NCBI RefSeq assembly: GCF_947496075.1
Contig: NZ_CANMBJ010000004.1
Location: 744,001-808,000, forward strand
Source: an uncultured Tateyamaria sp.
GTDB lineage: Bacteria > Pseudomonadota > Alphaproteobacteria > Rhodobacterales > Rhodobacteraceae
Direction: 5' to 3'
DNA length: 64,000 nucleotides
Shown here: in pieces, positions 1 to 8,210 of the stretch
Position numbering within the stretch: position 1 is the first letter of the stretch
How the letters are laid out: every line of letters begins with the position of its first letter
The notes under the pieces: generated by a model
What the model was told of the DNA's origin: nothing
Databases searched by the model: none
Seen by the model: the letters and a program-made list of their open reading frames with translations, nothing else
Position numbers and translations under genes: made by a program

Positions 1-579
1 AGCCACCGTGACATTCGCGCCCGCGTCGCGCGCGGCCATGGCGACAAGCATGCCGATGGGACCGCCGCCGATGACCAGCACGTCTTCGCCCGGCTGGACC
101 TTGCCGCGGTTCACGTCGTGGACAGCGACGGCAAGCGGTTCGATCAGGGCCGCGTGGGCGAGGTTCAGATCGTCTGGCAGAACGTGGACCGTGTGCGCCG
201 GGACGTTCCATTTCTGCTGGAAGGCCCCATCGCTGTCGATGCCGATGAATTTCAGGTTGTGGCAGATGTGCTGGTGACCGGCATTGCAGGCAGGGCAATC
301 GCCACAGTGGTCGAGCGGGCGGACGACAATGTGTTGGCCCGGTTCGAACCCGCCAACGCCCTCACCGACGGCAAAGACAACGCCGGACATCTCGTGCCCG
401 ATGGTTCGTTCGAAACCTACCCGTGGGTCCATGTGGCCAAGGTAGATGTGCAGATCCGTTCCACAAATCCCGCAATACGCGACATCAATCTGTACCTGAC
501 CGGGGCCGGGTGCGCGTGTCTCCACCGCCTCCACAGAAAAGCGTTTGTCGCCACGGTAAAAGGCCGCCTGATGCGTCAT
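1..579 (-). CDS. Zinc-dependent alcohol dehydrogenase (partial, C-terminus outside window)
   Basis: This is a medium-chain dehydrogenase cut by the window edge; 193 N-terminal residues are visible. The ATG at 579 follows an SD-like GAGGACA. The catalytic-zinc motif CGICGTDLH lies near residue 38, followed by GHE, and a CGDCPAC...C cluster gives the structural zinc lobe. The Rossmann glycine motif (VIGGGPIGML) is near the cut end. Family members oxidise or reduce secondary alcohols or polyols with NAD(P); the CGICGTDLHIY form resembles 2,3-butanediol and threonine dehydrogenases, but the substrate cannot be read here. It lies 91 bases downstream of the E1 gene on the same strand, so co-transcription is likely. 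Confidence 0.88.
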   Translation of the reverse strand, partial: MTHQAAFYRGDKRFSVEAVETRAPGPGQVQIDVAYCGICGTDLHIYLGHMDPRVGFERTIGHEMSGVVFAVGEGVGGFEPGQHIVVRPLDHCGDCPACNAGHQHICHNLKFIGIDSDGAFQQKWNVPAHTVHVLPDDLNLAHAALIEPLAVAVHDVNRGKVQPGEDVLVIGGGPIGMLVAMAARDAGANVTVA

Positions 580-670
580 GTCCCTGTCCTCTCTCCCTGT
601 TTTGCCGGGACATTGGACCGGATTGAAACACGCGATCAAGGGCACGGGCGAATTTCGTGAAACCGGAATC

Positions 671-2854
671 TCAGGACTTGGAGAACAGGGCCTTGGCGGC
701 GTCCACAATCCCGTCGGCGGAAGGCAGCGTCGCGGCGTAGGCAGGGCCGGTGGCGATAAAGCAATCTTCGGCCGTGACGCAGGCGAAATTGGTGATGCCA
801 GCCTCGGAAAAGAGCGCCATGAGTGCTTCGGATTGGCTGCCCGTGCGACGGCATTCATCAACGATCAGGGTCGCGCCACACATCTTGGCCTGTTCGATCA
901 GTGCCGCTTCTGGAAGGGGCGCGAGCCAGCGCATGTCGATGACACGGGTGTTTATGCCGCTTGAGCGCAATCGTTCAGCCGCTTGTTCAGACAGGTAGCG
1001 CCCATTGCCATAGGTCACGATGGCAAGATCGGCGCCGGTACCGCTGACCCCAACTTCGCCCAGCGCGATCCGCTCGTCGGGGGCGGGATAGACCGACATC
1101 CAGCTCTTGTCGCCCTCGGCGTGCAGGTCACGCATGGGATAGAGGGCGATAGGTTCAACAAAGACCACGACGCGCTGTTCCTCGCGCGCAAGGCGGACTG
1201 CTTCGCGTAGCATCTTGGCAGCGTCATCGCCGCGCGACGGGCAGGCGATGATGAGGCCCGGGATGTCACGCAGAACCGCCAAGGAATTGTCGTTGTGGAA
1301 ATGCCCGCCGAACCCGCGTTGGTAGCCAAGGCCGGCGATGCGCAGGACCATGGGGTTGGTGTATTGGCCGTTCGAAAAGAAGGGGAGTGTGGCAGCTTCG
1401 CCTCGTAGCTGATCCTCGGCGTTGTGGAGGTAGGCGAGGAACTGGATTTCGGGGATCGGAACAAATCCGTTATGCGCCATGCCGATGGCAAGGCCGAGGA
1501 TGGATTGTTCGTCAAGCAGGGTGTCGATGACGCGGTGCGGGCCGAAGCGGGCTTGCAGCTTTTGCGTGGCGCCATAGACGCCGCCCTTTTTACCTATGTC
1601 CTCACCCGCCATGACGACTTCGGGATGTTCGAGCATCAGGTCGGTGAGCGCCCACGAGATGAGTTTGCTCATCACCTGTGGGTCTTCGCTGCTGCGCAGA
1701 TCGGTGCCGAAGACCTGAGCGCGTTCTTCGACAGAAGGCCCGTTTGTAGTTTCACATTTGCGCTCTGGGGGGATCAGGCTTGCGCTGACATCTGCGGCGG
1801 TTTGCAAACGCGCACGCTTGGTGGCCTTTGCGGCGAGGTCATCGCACTCCGCCCCGATCTGTTCGTAAAGCGCCAGTGCCTCCTCTGGCGTGGCGGTCCC
1901 GCTATCGCGGAGAAGGCGCGCGGAGTGGAGGAGCGGGTCGTTACCCTCATCAGCTTCGATGTCGGCCTTGGCACGATAGGTGGCTTCGACGTCGGAACCG
2001 GCGTGCCCATATAGTCGGACGGTGCGTATATGCAGGAACGCGGGTCGTTTTTGGCGGCGGACAAAGGCAGCCGCCTCGGCGGCAATCCGTGCTGTTTCAG
2101 CGACGTTCAAACCATCACAAAAGAAATATTTGAGACCCGGCTTGGCCGAGAAGTTGGCAGCAATCCAACCGGATGGTGTGGACGTCGAGATGCCGATGCC
2201 GTTGTCCTCGCACACGAACAGCAACGGCAGAGGTGCGTTTTGGAAACTTGTCCAACACGCCGTGTTGATCGCCCCTTGCGCCGTGGAGTGGTTGGCCGAG
2301 GCATCCCCGAATGAGCACATGACAAGGCTATCGTCAGGTAGATGCGCATGTTCCGGACGTTGCCGTTTGGCGAGGCCGATGGAGTAGGCTGCTCCGACCG
2401 CCTTGGGCAAGTGGCTGGCAATGGTCGAGGTCTGCGGCGGGATGTTCAGCGCCTTGGACCCCAGCACCTTATGGCGGCCACCGGACATCGGATCCTCGGC
2501 AGAGGCGGCAAAGCTGAGCAAGATGTCCCATGTGGGATCCTGGTCAGGCACCTGACCGGCGCGCGCGATCTGGAACGCGGCATCGCGGTAGTGCAGGAAC
2601 GCCATGTCGGTGGGGCGCAACGCATGCGCAACGCCCGCCATTCCTTCGTGCCCGCTTGAGCCAATGGTGTAGTACCCCTGCCCTGCCTTTTGCATCGCAC
2701 GGCTGGTGCGGTCGAGTTGCCGGGACAGGCATTGCGCGCGGTAGAGGGTCAAAAGCGTTTCGGCATCCATGGCGCCAGCGTCACTGCCCGTTGGCAGGTC
2801 ATTGGCCCTGAGCCGCCGGTGGAAGTTGTCGTGAACGATGGCGGCGCGATCCAT
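671..2854 (-). CDS. Fused E1 alpha/beta 2-oxo-acid dehydrogenase (thiamine diphosphate)
   Basis: One 727-residue chain carries both E1 halves of a branched-chain or pyruvate-type dehydrogenase. The alpha-like half occupies about residues 1-390, with the thiamine-binding segment GDASANHSTAQGA. The beta half starts near residue 395 and contains GEDIGKKGGVYG and a C-terminal transketolase domain. The enzyme should decarboxylate a 2-oxo acid and acylate a lipoyl E2, but no E2 or E3 gene is in the window. The frame stays open to 2959, which lies inside a palindrome, so I prefer the ATG at 2854 (MDRAAIVHDNF); an ATG at 2890 is also possible. The gene is divergent from the thiolase-paa operon. The true substrate is unknown. 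Confidence 0.85.
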   Translation of the reverse strand: MDRAAIVHDNFHRRLRANDLPTGSDAGAMDAETLLTLYRAQCLSRQLDRTSRAMQKAGQGYYTIGSSGHEGMAGVAHALRPTDMAFLHYRDAAFQIARAGQVPDQDPTWDILLSFAASAEDPMSGGRHKVLGSKALNIPPQTSTIASHLPKAVGAAYSIGLAKRQRPEHAHLPDDSLVMCSFGDASANHSTAQGAINTACWTSFQNAPLPLLFVCEDNGIGISTSTPSGWIAANFSAKPGLKYFFCDGLNVAETARIAAEAAAFVRRQKRPAFLHIRTVRLYGHAGSDVEATYRAKADIEADEGNDPLLHSARLLRDSGTATPEEALALYEQIGAECDDLAAKATKRARLQTAADVSASLIPPERKCETTNGPSVEERAQVFGTDLRSSEDPQVMSKLISWALTDLMLEHPEVVMAGEDIGKKGGVYGATQKLQARFGPHRVIDTLLDEQSILGLAIGMAHNGFVPIPEIQFLAYLHNAEDQLRGEAATLPFFSNGQYTNPMVLRIAGLGYQRGFGGHFHNDNSLAVLRDIPGLIIACPSRGDDAAKMLREAVRLAREEQRVVVFVEPIALYPMRDLHAEGDKSWMSVYPAPDERIALGEVGVSGTGADLAIVTYGNGRYLSEQAAERLRSSGINTRVIDMRWLAPLPEAALIEQAKMCGATLIVDECRRTGSQSEALMALFSEAGITNFACVTAEDCFIATGPAYAATLPSADGIVDAAKALFSKS

Positions 2855-2952
2855 GGGGTGATCCGATGTGGTTGAGGTCGATGCCCGCATAGAACAGCGC
2901 ACATGCGGAATGGTCCAGTGGCTGCGAGAAAGCGTTACGGAATTTCGGTCAC

Positions 2953-2968
2953 TACACATACAAGTGTA
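2953..2968. promoter_or_regulatory. Palindrome between E1 gene and paa operon, candidate operator
   Basis: TACAC-N6-GTGTA is a perfect 5-bp inverted repeat in the divergent intergenic region. It lies just upstream of the candidate promoter for the thiolase gene. Its position suits a dimeric repressor controlling one or both directions; the PaaX-like protein encoded at the end of the operon is the obvious candidate. It does not closely match the E. coli PaaX site as I remember it, so the link is inference. Confidence 0.35.
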
Positions 2969-2978
2969 ACATTTATCA

Positions 2979-3007
2979 TTGATCGGAATCGCCGCACGCT
3001 CTATTTT
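2979..3007 (+). promoter_or_regulatory. Candidate sigma-70 promoter for thiolase-paa operon
   Basis: TTGATC (2979-2984) and TATTTT (3002-3007) are separated by exactly 17 bases. The predicted start falls at the edge of the strong SD sequence AGGAGGA (3014-3020), leaving a very short leader before the ATG at 3026. That tight spacing is the main doubt. Confidence 0.35.
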
Positions 3008-3025
3008 CCAAATAGGAGGAGTTTC

Positions 3026-4228
3026 ATGGACGCATGGATTTGTGACGCGCAGCGCACGCCCATTGGGCGATATGGCGGTGCTTTGTCCGGCGTTCGCGCT
3101 GATGATTTGGCAGCGGCTCCTATCGCGGCGCTGATGGCGCGCAACCCGGACATGGATTGGGCGAGTGTCGATGATGTCGTCATGGGCTGTGCCAATCAGG
3201 CGGGTGAGGATAATCGCAATGTGGCCCGCATGGCAGGGCTGCTGGCGGGCCTGCCCGTCGATGTACCGGGCATCACGGTGAACCGTTTGTGCGCCTCTGG
3301 CATGGATGCGGTAGGCATTGCCGCCCGTGGCATCAAGGCGGGTGACATGGACATGGTCATTGCCGGTGGGGTCGAAAGCATGAGCCGGGCGCCCTTTGTC
3401 ATGCCCAAGGCGGAGGCGGCGTTTTCACGTGCCAATCAGGTTTATGACACGACCATCGGGTGGCGGTTCGTGAACCCGAAGATGAAGGCGGAGTATGGAA
3501 TCGATTCCATGCCGCAGACTGCCGACAACGTAGCTGCCGATTGGCAGGTCGAACGTGAGGCTCAGGATGCATTTGCCGCGCAGTCGCAGACGCGGTGGGC
3601 AGCCGCGCATGAAACGGGAGCCTTTGCTGAAGAGATTGCGCCGGTGACCATCCCGCAGCGCAAAGGCGATCCGCTTGTTGTCGATACGGATGAGCACCCG
3701 CGTCCCGGCACGTCTGTCGAGAAGCTGGCGGGGTTGCGTGGCATCAATGGTCCAGAGATGACTGTGACAGCAGGCAATGCGTCGGGCGTGAATGACGGCG
3801 CGGCGGCGATGCTGATCGCCTCGACCAAGGCGGCTGAGGCGCAGGGACTGGTGCCCATGGCGCGCATTGTCGGGATGTGTGCTGCCGGAGTTGAACCGCG
3901 CGTGATGGGCATTGGGCCGGTGCCGGCGTCCGAGAAAGTGTTGAAGCGCGCAGGACTGACCGTCGATCAGATGGATGTGATTGAATTGAATGAGGCGTTT
4001 GCCTCGCAGGGCTTGGCGACGCTGCGCAGCCTTGGTGTGGCGGATGATGATCCTCGGGTGAACGCGCAGGGGGGTGCCATTGCGATGGGGCATCCTTTGG
4101 GGATGTCGGGTGCACGGTTGGTGATGACCGCCGCCTATCAACTGAAACGGACCGGTGGCCGCTATGCGCTGTGCACGATGTGTGTGGGCGTGGGGCAGGG
4201 CGTTGCCATGATACTCGAAAGGGCTTGA
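3026..4228 (+). CDS. paaJ: Thiolase, likely 3-oxoadipyl-CoA thiolase
   Basis: The 400-residue protein is a full-length type II thiolase. It has the nucleophilic cysteine in [10 protein letters not shown] near residue 91, the [10 protein letters not shown] histidine motif and the C-terminal CVGVGQG cysteine. It should cleave 3-oxoadipyl-CoA (or the dehydroadipyl form) to acetyl-CoA and succinyl-CoA or its analogue, the final step of phenylacetate and beta-ketoadipate breakdown. The start is fixed by AGGAGGA six bases upstream. It ends four bases before paaA, which supports the PaaJ/PcaF assignment over a general acetyl-CoA acetyltransferase. PaaJ and PcaF cannot be separated by sequence reading alone. 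Confidence 0.88.
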   Translation: MDAWICDAQRTPIGRYGGALSGVRADDLAAAPIAALMARNPDMDWASVDDVVMGCANQAGEDNRNVARMAGLLAGLPVDVPGITVNRLCASGMDAVGIAARGIKAGDMDMVIAGGVESMSRAPFVMPKAEAAFSRANQVYDTTIGWRFVNPKMKAEYGIDSMPQTADNVAADWQVEREAQDAFAAQSQTRWAAAHETGAFAEEIAPVTIPQRKGDPLVVDTDEHPRPGTSVEKLAGLRGINGPEMTVTAGNASGVNDGAAAMLIASTKAAEAQGLVPMARIVGMCAAGVEPRVMGIGPVPASEKVLKRAGLTVDQMDVIELNEAFASQGLATLRSLGVADDDPRVNAQGGAIAMGHPLGMSGARLVMTAAYQLKRTGGRYALCTMCVGVGQGVAMILERA

Positions 4229-4232
4229 GACG

Positions 4233-5210
4233 ATGTATGCACAGATGATCAAATCCGAAGCGTCGCAGGACGATCCCGAGAAGCTGGCGGCCTTTCAGGC
4301 GCGGATCGACGCGGGCGAGAAGATCGAGCCAAAGGACTGGATGCCTGCAGGCTACCGCAAGACGCTGATCCGCCAGATCGGCCAGCACGCCCATTCCGAG
4401 ATCGTGGGCCAACTGCCCGAAGGCAACTGGATCACCCGCGCACCCACGCTGGAGCGCAAGGCGATCCTGCTGGCCAAGGTGCAGGATGAGGCCGGGCACG
4501 GCCTGTACCTGTACTGCGCGGCCGAGACGCTTGGTGTGAGCCGCGATGAGTTGACCGAAATGCTGTTGGATGGGCGGATGAAGTACTCGTCGATCTTTGC
4601 ATATCCGACCCTGACATGGGCCGATATGGGCGCTGTGGGTTGGCTGGTTGATGGTGCTGCGATCATGAATCAGGTGCCACTGCAGCGGACATCCTACGGC
4701 CCTTACGCCCGGTCGATGGTGCGTATCTGCAAGGAGGAATCGTTCCATCAGCGCCAAGGCTTTGACATCATGATGAAGATGGCGAATGGGACCGACGCAC
4801 AGAAGCGCATGGCGCAGGATGCCCTGAACCGTTTCTGGTATCCGTCGCTGATGATGTTTGGGCCATCAGATAAGGAATCCGTGCATTCCGAGCAGTCGAT
4901 GGCGTGGAAGATCAAGATGAATTCCAATGACGAGCTGCGCCAGAAATTCGTCGATCAGACGGTGCCGCAGGCAGAGTATCTGGGTCTGACGATCCCCGAT
5001 GAAACGTTGGCTTTCAACGAAGACAAGGGCGGCTATGACTTTGCCGAACCTGACTGGTCGGAGTTCTTTGACGTGTTGAAGGGCAACGGCCCCTGTTCGG
5101 TCGAACGGATCGAGGCGCGGCAGAAGGCGTGGGATGATGGCGCATGGGTGCGCGAGGCGCGGCTGGCGCATGCCGCCAAGAAACAGGCAGCAAAGGTGGC
5201 GGCGGAATGA
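4233..5210 (+). CDS. paaA: 1,2-phenylacetyl-CoA epoxidase, catalytic subunit PaaA
   Basis: This is the diiron oxygenase subunit that, with PaaC, epoxidises the ring of phenylacetyl-CoA. The ferritin-like four-helix fold is recognisable from its iron ligands: E74, DEAGH (E86, H89) and EESFH (E168/E169, H172). The length of 325 residues is normal for PaaA. It begins four bases after the thiolase stop. The DUF3291 gene starts within its last codons (ATGA overlap), so translation is probably coupled. Assignment is secure from sequence and from paaB-paaE following. Confidence 0.96.
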   Translation: MYAQMIKSEASQDDPEKLAAFQARIDAGEKIEPKDWMPAGYRKTLIRQIGQHAHSEIVGQLPEGNWITRAPTLERKAILLAKVQDEAGHGLYLYCAAETLGVSRDELTEMLLDGRMKYSSIFAYPTLTWADMGAVGWLVDGAAIMNQVPLQRTSYGPYARSMVRICKEESFHQRQGFDIMMKMANGTDAQKRMAQDALNRFWYPSLMMFGPSDKESVHSEQSMAWKIKMNSNDELRQKFVDQTVPQAEYLGLTIPDETLAFNEDKGGYDFAEPDWSEFFDVLKGNGPCSVERIEARQKAWDDGAWVREARLAHAAKKQAAKVAAE

Positions 5211-5671
5211 AACTGGCTCAACTCAATGTGGGCTATGCCCGCTACCCCACGGATGATCCGCGCATGGCGGAGTTCATGGACAATCTGGACCGCATGAACG
5301 CGATGGCGGAACGCAGCCCTGGCTTTGTCTGGCGGATGCAGTCAGGCAGCGGTAACGCCACTGACATTTCCGTCCCGGGTGATCCCGAGATGATTGCCAA
5401 TCTGTCCGTCTGGGACGATGTGCCCAGCCTTGGACACTACGTGTTCAACACGCTGCATGCGCGGTTCTACGAAAAGGGCACGAACTGGTTTGTGCCGATG
5501 AAAACACCGCATTTCGTGATGTGGCACGTGGCCGATGGGCACATTCCAACGCTGACTGAAGCGATGGAACAGCTGCGTCACCTGGTCGAACACGGCTCGA
5601 CCGAACGAGCCTTTGGCTGGGATGCGGTTGATTCATCAGCATGGCGCCGGTGCGCCATGGCAGCGGGGTGA
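5207..5671 (+). CDS. DUF3291 family protein inserted between paaA and paaB
   Basis: This 154-residue protein starts with [13 protein letters not shown] at the ATG that overlaps the paaA stop. It looks like the DUF3291 family, small proteins with a dimeric alpha/beta-barrel (ABM-like) fold; typical features are the [11 protein letters not shown] and FVMWHV segments. The family has no established enzymatic role that I know. It sits between subunits of the epoxidase complex and only four bases before paaB. That suggests a role tied to the epoxidase or its reactive products, for example binding, protection or detoxification, but this is inference. No signal peptide or metal-binding motif is seen. 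Confidence 0.8.
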   Translation: MKLAQLNVGYARYPTDDPRMAEFMDNLDRMNAMAERSPGFVWRMQSGSGNATDISVPGDPEMIANLSVWDDVPSLGHYVFNTLHARFYEKGTNWFVPMKTPHFVMWHVADGHIPTLTEAMEQLRHLVEHGSTERAFGWDAVDSSAWRRCAMAAG

Positions 5672-5675
5672 CGCG

Positions 5676-5960
5676 ATGAAACAGGAATGGCCCCTTTGGG
5701 AAGTGTTCATCCGTGGGCAGCACGGGCTGTCGCATCGGCATGTGGGCTCGCTTCATGCCACAGATGCCGCGCACGCGATCCAGAATGCGAGGGATGTCTA
5801 TACCCGCCGCAAGGAAGGTGTGAGCATCTGGGTGGTTCCAGCCGCCGACATCACGGCCTCATCCCCCGATGACAAGGGATCACTGTACGATCCGGCGGAC
5901 GACAAGGTGTATCGGCACCCGACCTTCTTCGACATTCCAGACGACGTGGGGGCGATGTGA
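5676..5960 (+). CDS. paaB: 1,2-phenylacetyl-CoA epoxidase subunit PaaB
   Basis: The 94-residue protein starts MKQEWPLWEVFIR and contains the family signature segments GSLHATDAAHAI and ARDVYTRRKEGVSIWVVP. PaaB is a small non-catalytic subunit that bridges PaaAC heterodimers in the epoxidase complex. The ATG at 5676 is chosen because homologues begin at MK-EWPLWEVF; the frame extends upstream but that extension is unlike the family. Its stop overlaps the GTG start of paaC. Confidence 0.95.
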   Translation: MKQEWPLWEVFIRGQHGLSHRHVGSLHATDAAHAIQNARDVYTRRKEGVSIWVVPAADITASSPDDKGSLYDPADDKVYRHPTFFDIPDDVGAM

Positions 5961-6679
5961 GCGTCACGGGCCTTATCCGCATGGGCGACAACACGTTGGT
6001 TTTGGGCCAGCGGGTGTCGGAATGGTGCGGGCATGCGCCTGCACTGGAAGAGGATATTGCCCTTGCCAACACGGCATTGGACCTGATTGGACAGACGCAA
6101 CTGTGGTTGCGTCTTGCCGCCGAGCGTGAAGGTGAGGGGCGCACCGCCGACACGCTCGCCTATCACCGCGACGCATGGGACTTCCGCAACCTGCTGCTGG
6201 TGGAACAACCGAACCGGGACTTTGGCGTGACCATGATGCGGCAGTTTCTGTTTGATAGCTGGCATCTGGAGGCGCTGACCAAGTTGGTCGAGCATGACGA
6301 TACCGAGATAAGCGCAATCGCGCAGAAGTCGGTGAAAGAGGTCACATACCATCGCGAACGGTCCGGCGACATGATCATCGCTCTGGGTGACGGAACCGAA
6401 GAAAGCCATGCGAGGATGCAATCGGCCCTTGATCGGCTCTGGCCCTATGTCGGCGAAATGTTCAGTACCGATACGGATGACCTGATCGATATGGCTGCAC
6501 TGCGTCCCGCCTTTGATGCACATGTTGGGGCCGTTCTGGCCGAGGCGACGTTGACCAGACCCGAAAGCGACTTCGCCCATCTCGGTGGCAAAACGGGCGC
6601 GCGACATACCGAACATCTGGGGCATATGCTGGCCACCATGCAAGTGCTGCCCCGCAGCTACCCGGATGCGACATGGTAA
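5957..6679 (+). CDS. paaC: 1,2-phenylacetyl-CoA epoxidase structural subunit PaaC
   Basis: PaaC is the inactive ferritin-like partner of PaaA in the epoxidase. The 240-residue protein has the typical LGQRVSEWCGHAPALEEDIA region near the N-terminus and the DFRNLLLVEQPNRDF segment. The start is a GTG that overlaps the paaB stop. A later ATG (MGDNTLV, residue 9) exists but would shorten the conserved N-terminus only slightly and break the overlap pattern. Its end overlaps paaD by seven bases. Confidence 0.94.
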   Translation: MSVTGLIRMGDNTLVLGQRVSEWCGHAPALEEDIALANTALDLIGQTQLWLRLAAEREGEGRTADTLAYHRDAWDFRNLLLVEQPNRDFGVTMMRQFLFDSWHLEALTKLVEHDDTEISAIAQKSVKEVTYHRERSGDMIIALGDGTEESHARMQSALDRLWPYVGEMFSTDTDDLIDMAALRPAFDAHVGAVLAEATLTRPESDFAHLGGKTGARHTEHLGHMLATMQVLPRSYPDATW

Positions 6680-7140
6680 CGACCCGCCCCTCGGTACAGG
6701 ATGTCTGGACATGGCTGGCCGACGTGCCGGACCCGGAAATCCCTGTCATCTCGCTTGTCGATCTGGGGATCATCCGCGATGTGCAATGGCAGGGTGATAC
6801 GCTGGAAGTGACCGTGACGCCGACCTATTCCGGTTGTCCTGCGACCAGCATCATCAATATCGAGATTGAGGCTGCACTGCGCGCCAACGGGATCGAAAAC
6901 CTGTCTCTAAAAAGGCAGATTGCCCCGCCTTGGACCACCGATTGGATGAGCGATGCCGGCAAAGCGAAGCTGGAAGGCTATGGTATTGCACCACCGCAAC
7001 CGGCAGGTGGGCCAGACAGGTGCCCGCACTGCCAATCCACGCATGTGAAAAAGATCAGCCAGTTCGGATCGACCCCCTGCAAAGCGCAATGGCGCTGCAC
7101 GGACTGCCTGGAACCCTTTGATTACTTCAAGTGCATATGA
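6673..7140 (+). CDS. paaD: Phenylacetyl-CoA epoxidase maturation protein PaaD
   Basis: The protein (155 residues) has an N-terminal MIP18/DUF59 domain, recognisable by DPEIPVISLVDLGI and the conserved TYSGCPAT cysteine segment. The C-terminus is a zinc-ribbon-like region with CPHC, a single cysteine in STPCKAQW and CTDC before the end. PaaD is required for epoxidase activity and is thought to help assemble the metal centre. It overlaps both neighbours by a few bases. Confidence 0.93.
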   Translation: MVTTRPSVQDVWTWLADVPDPEIPVISLVDLGIIRDVQWQGDTLEVTVTPTYSGCPATSIINIEIEAALRANGIENLSLKRQIAPPWTTDWMSDAGKAKLEGYGIAPPQPAGGPDRCPHCQSTHVKKISQFGSTPCKAQWRCTDCLEPFDYFKCI

Positions 7141-8201
7141 GCCAATTTCACCCCCTCACCGTGACAGACATTCACCACACCATCCGCGATGCGGTGGTTC
7201 TAACCCTTGAGTCCGAAGATCCAGAGGCATTCCGGTTCATCCCGGGCCAATACCTCACGTTCAATCAGGATTTTGACGGGACCGAGCTGCGCCGCAACTA
7301 TTCGATCTGTGCGGGGCTGGACGAGGGCCATTTGCAGGTGGGCGTCAAGCGCGTGGATGGTGGGGCCTTTTCCACCTACGCCAACACGGAGTTGCGGGTT
7401 GGGGACACGTTGTATGCGATGCCACCCATGGGCAACTTCCATACAGAAATAGAGCCTAACAAGGGAAAATCATACATAGGGTTCGCAGGAGGGTCTGGCA
7501 TCACGCCCGTTCTGTCGATCCTGAAAACCGTACTTGCCCGCGAACCTGACAGCACCTTCACCCTGATCTATGCCAACCGGGCCGTGCACACGATCATGTT
7601 CCGCGAACAGTTGGAGGACCTCAAGAACCGCTACATGGGTCGCTTCACCCTGATCCACGTGCTGGAAACCGGGCAGGACATCGACCTGTTTTCGGGTCGT
7701 GTGGATCAGGAGAAATGCGCAGCGCTGTTCAAATCCTGGATCAATGTGGATGGCGTCGATACCGCGTTCATCTGCGGGCCCGAACCGATGATGTTGGCGA
7801 TTTCCGAGGCGCTTGAGGCGCACGGGCTGTCCAAGGACCAGATCAAGTTTGAACTCTTTGGCGCAGGACAGCAGGGGCGCCTGGCTAAACAGGCGGTGAG
7901 CGCACGGGCCGAGGGTGCGGCTGAAACCAGTGTGAAGATCACGCTGGAGGGAACCACCCATCAGATGGAAATGACCAAAGATTCGTCAGTGTTAGAGACT
8001 GCTTTGGCAAATTCTCTGGATGCGCCATTCGCCTGTAAGGCGGGCGTCTGTTCGACCTGCAAGGCCAAGGTGACCGAGGGCGAATACGAGATGCTGACCA
8101 ATCACGCGCTTGAGGATTACGAGGTCGAGGCAGGCTTTGTCCTGACCTGCCAATGCTATCCGATCAGCGACACGCTTAGCATCGACTACGATCAACACTA
8201 G
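7137..8201 (+). CDS. paaE: Phenylacetyl-CoA epoxidase reductase subunit PaaE
   Basis: This 354-residue protein moves electrons from NADPH through FAD and a 2Fe-2S cluster to the PaaA diiron site. The FAD-binding RNYSIC motif lies in the N-terminal third, the nucleotide-binding GGSGITPVLS motif near residue 118, and the plant-type ferredoxin cluster CKAGVCSTC with a later CQC at the C-terminus. I chose the ATG at 7137, which overlaps the paaD stop, over a GTG six bases upstream. paaZ follows after nine bases. Confidence 0.95.
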   Translation: MSQFHPLTVTDIHHTIRDAVVLTLESEDPEAFRFIPGQYLTFNQDFDGTELRRNYSICAGLDEGHLQVGVKRVDGGAFSTYANTELRVGDTLYAMPPMGNFHTEIEPNKGKSYIGFAGGSGITPVLSILKTVLAREPDSTFTLIYANRAVHTIMFREQLEDLKNRYMGRFTLIHVLETGQDIDLFSGRVDQEKCAALFKSWINVDGVDTAFICGPEPMMLAISEALEAHGLSKDQIKFELFGAGQQGRLAKQAVSARAEGAAETSVKITLEGTTHQMEMTKDSSVLETALANSLDAPFACKAGVCSTCKAKVTEGEYEMLTNHALEDYEVEAGFVLTCQCYPISDTLSIDYDQH

Positions 8202-8210
8202 GGGGGCATC

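Noticed and set aside
2857-2959. N-terminal extension of the E1 protein starting at 2959
   Set aside because: The upstream start lies inside the TACAC-GTGTA palindrome and has no SD; the added residues do not look like E1 sequence.
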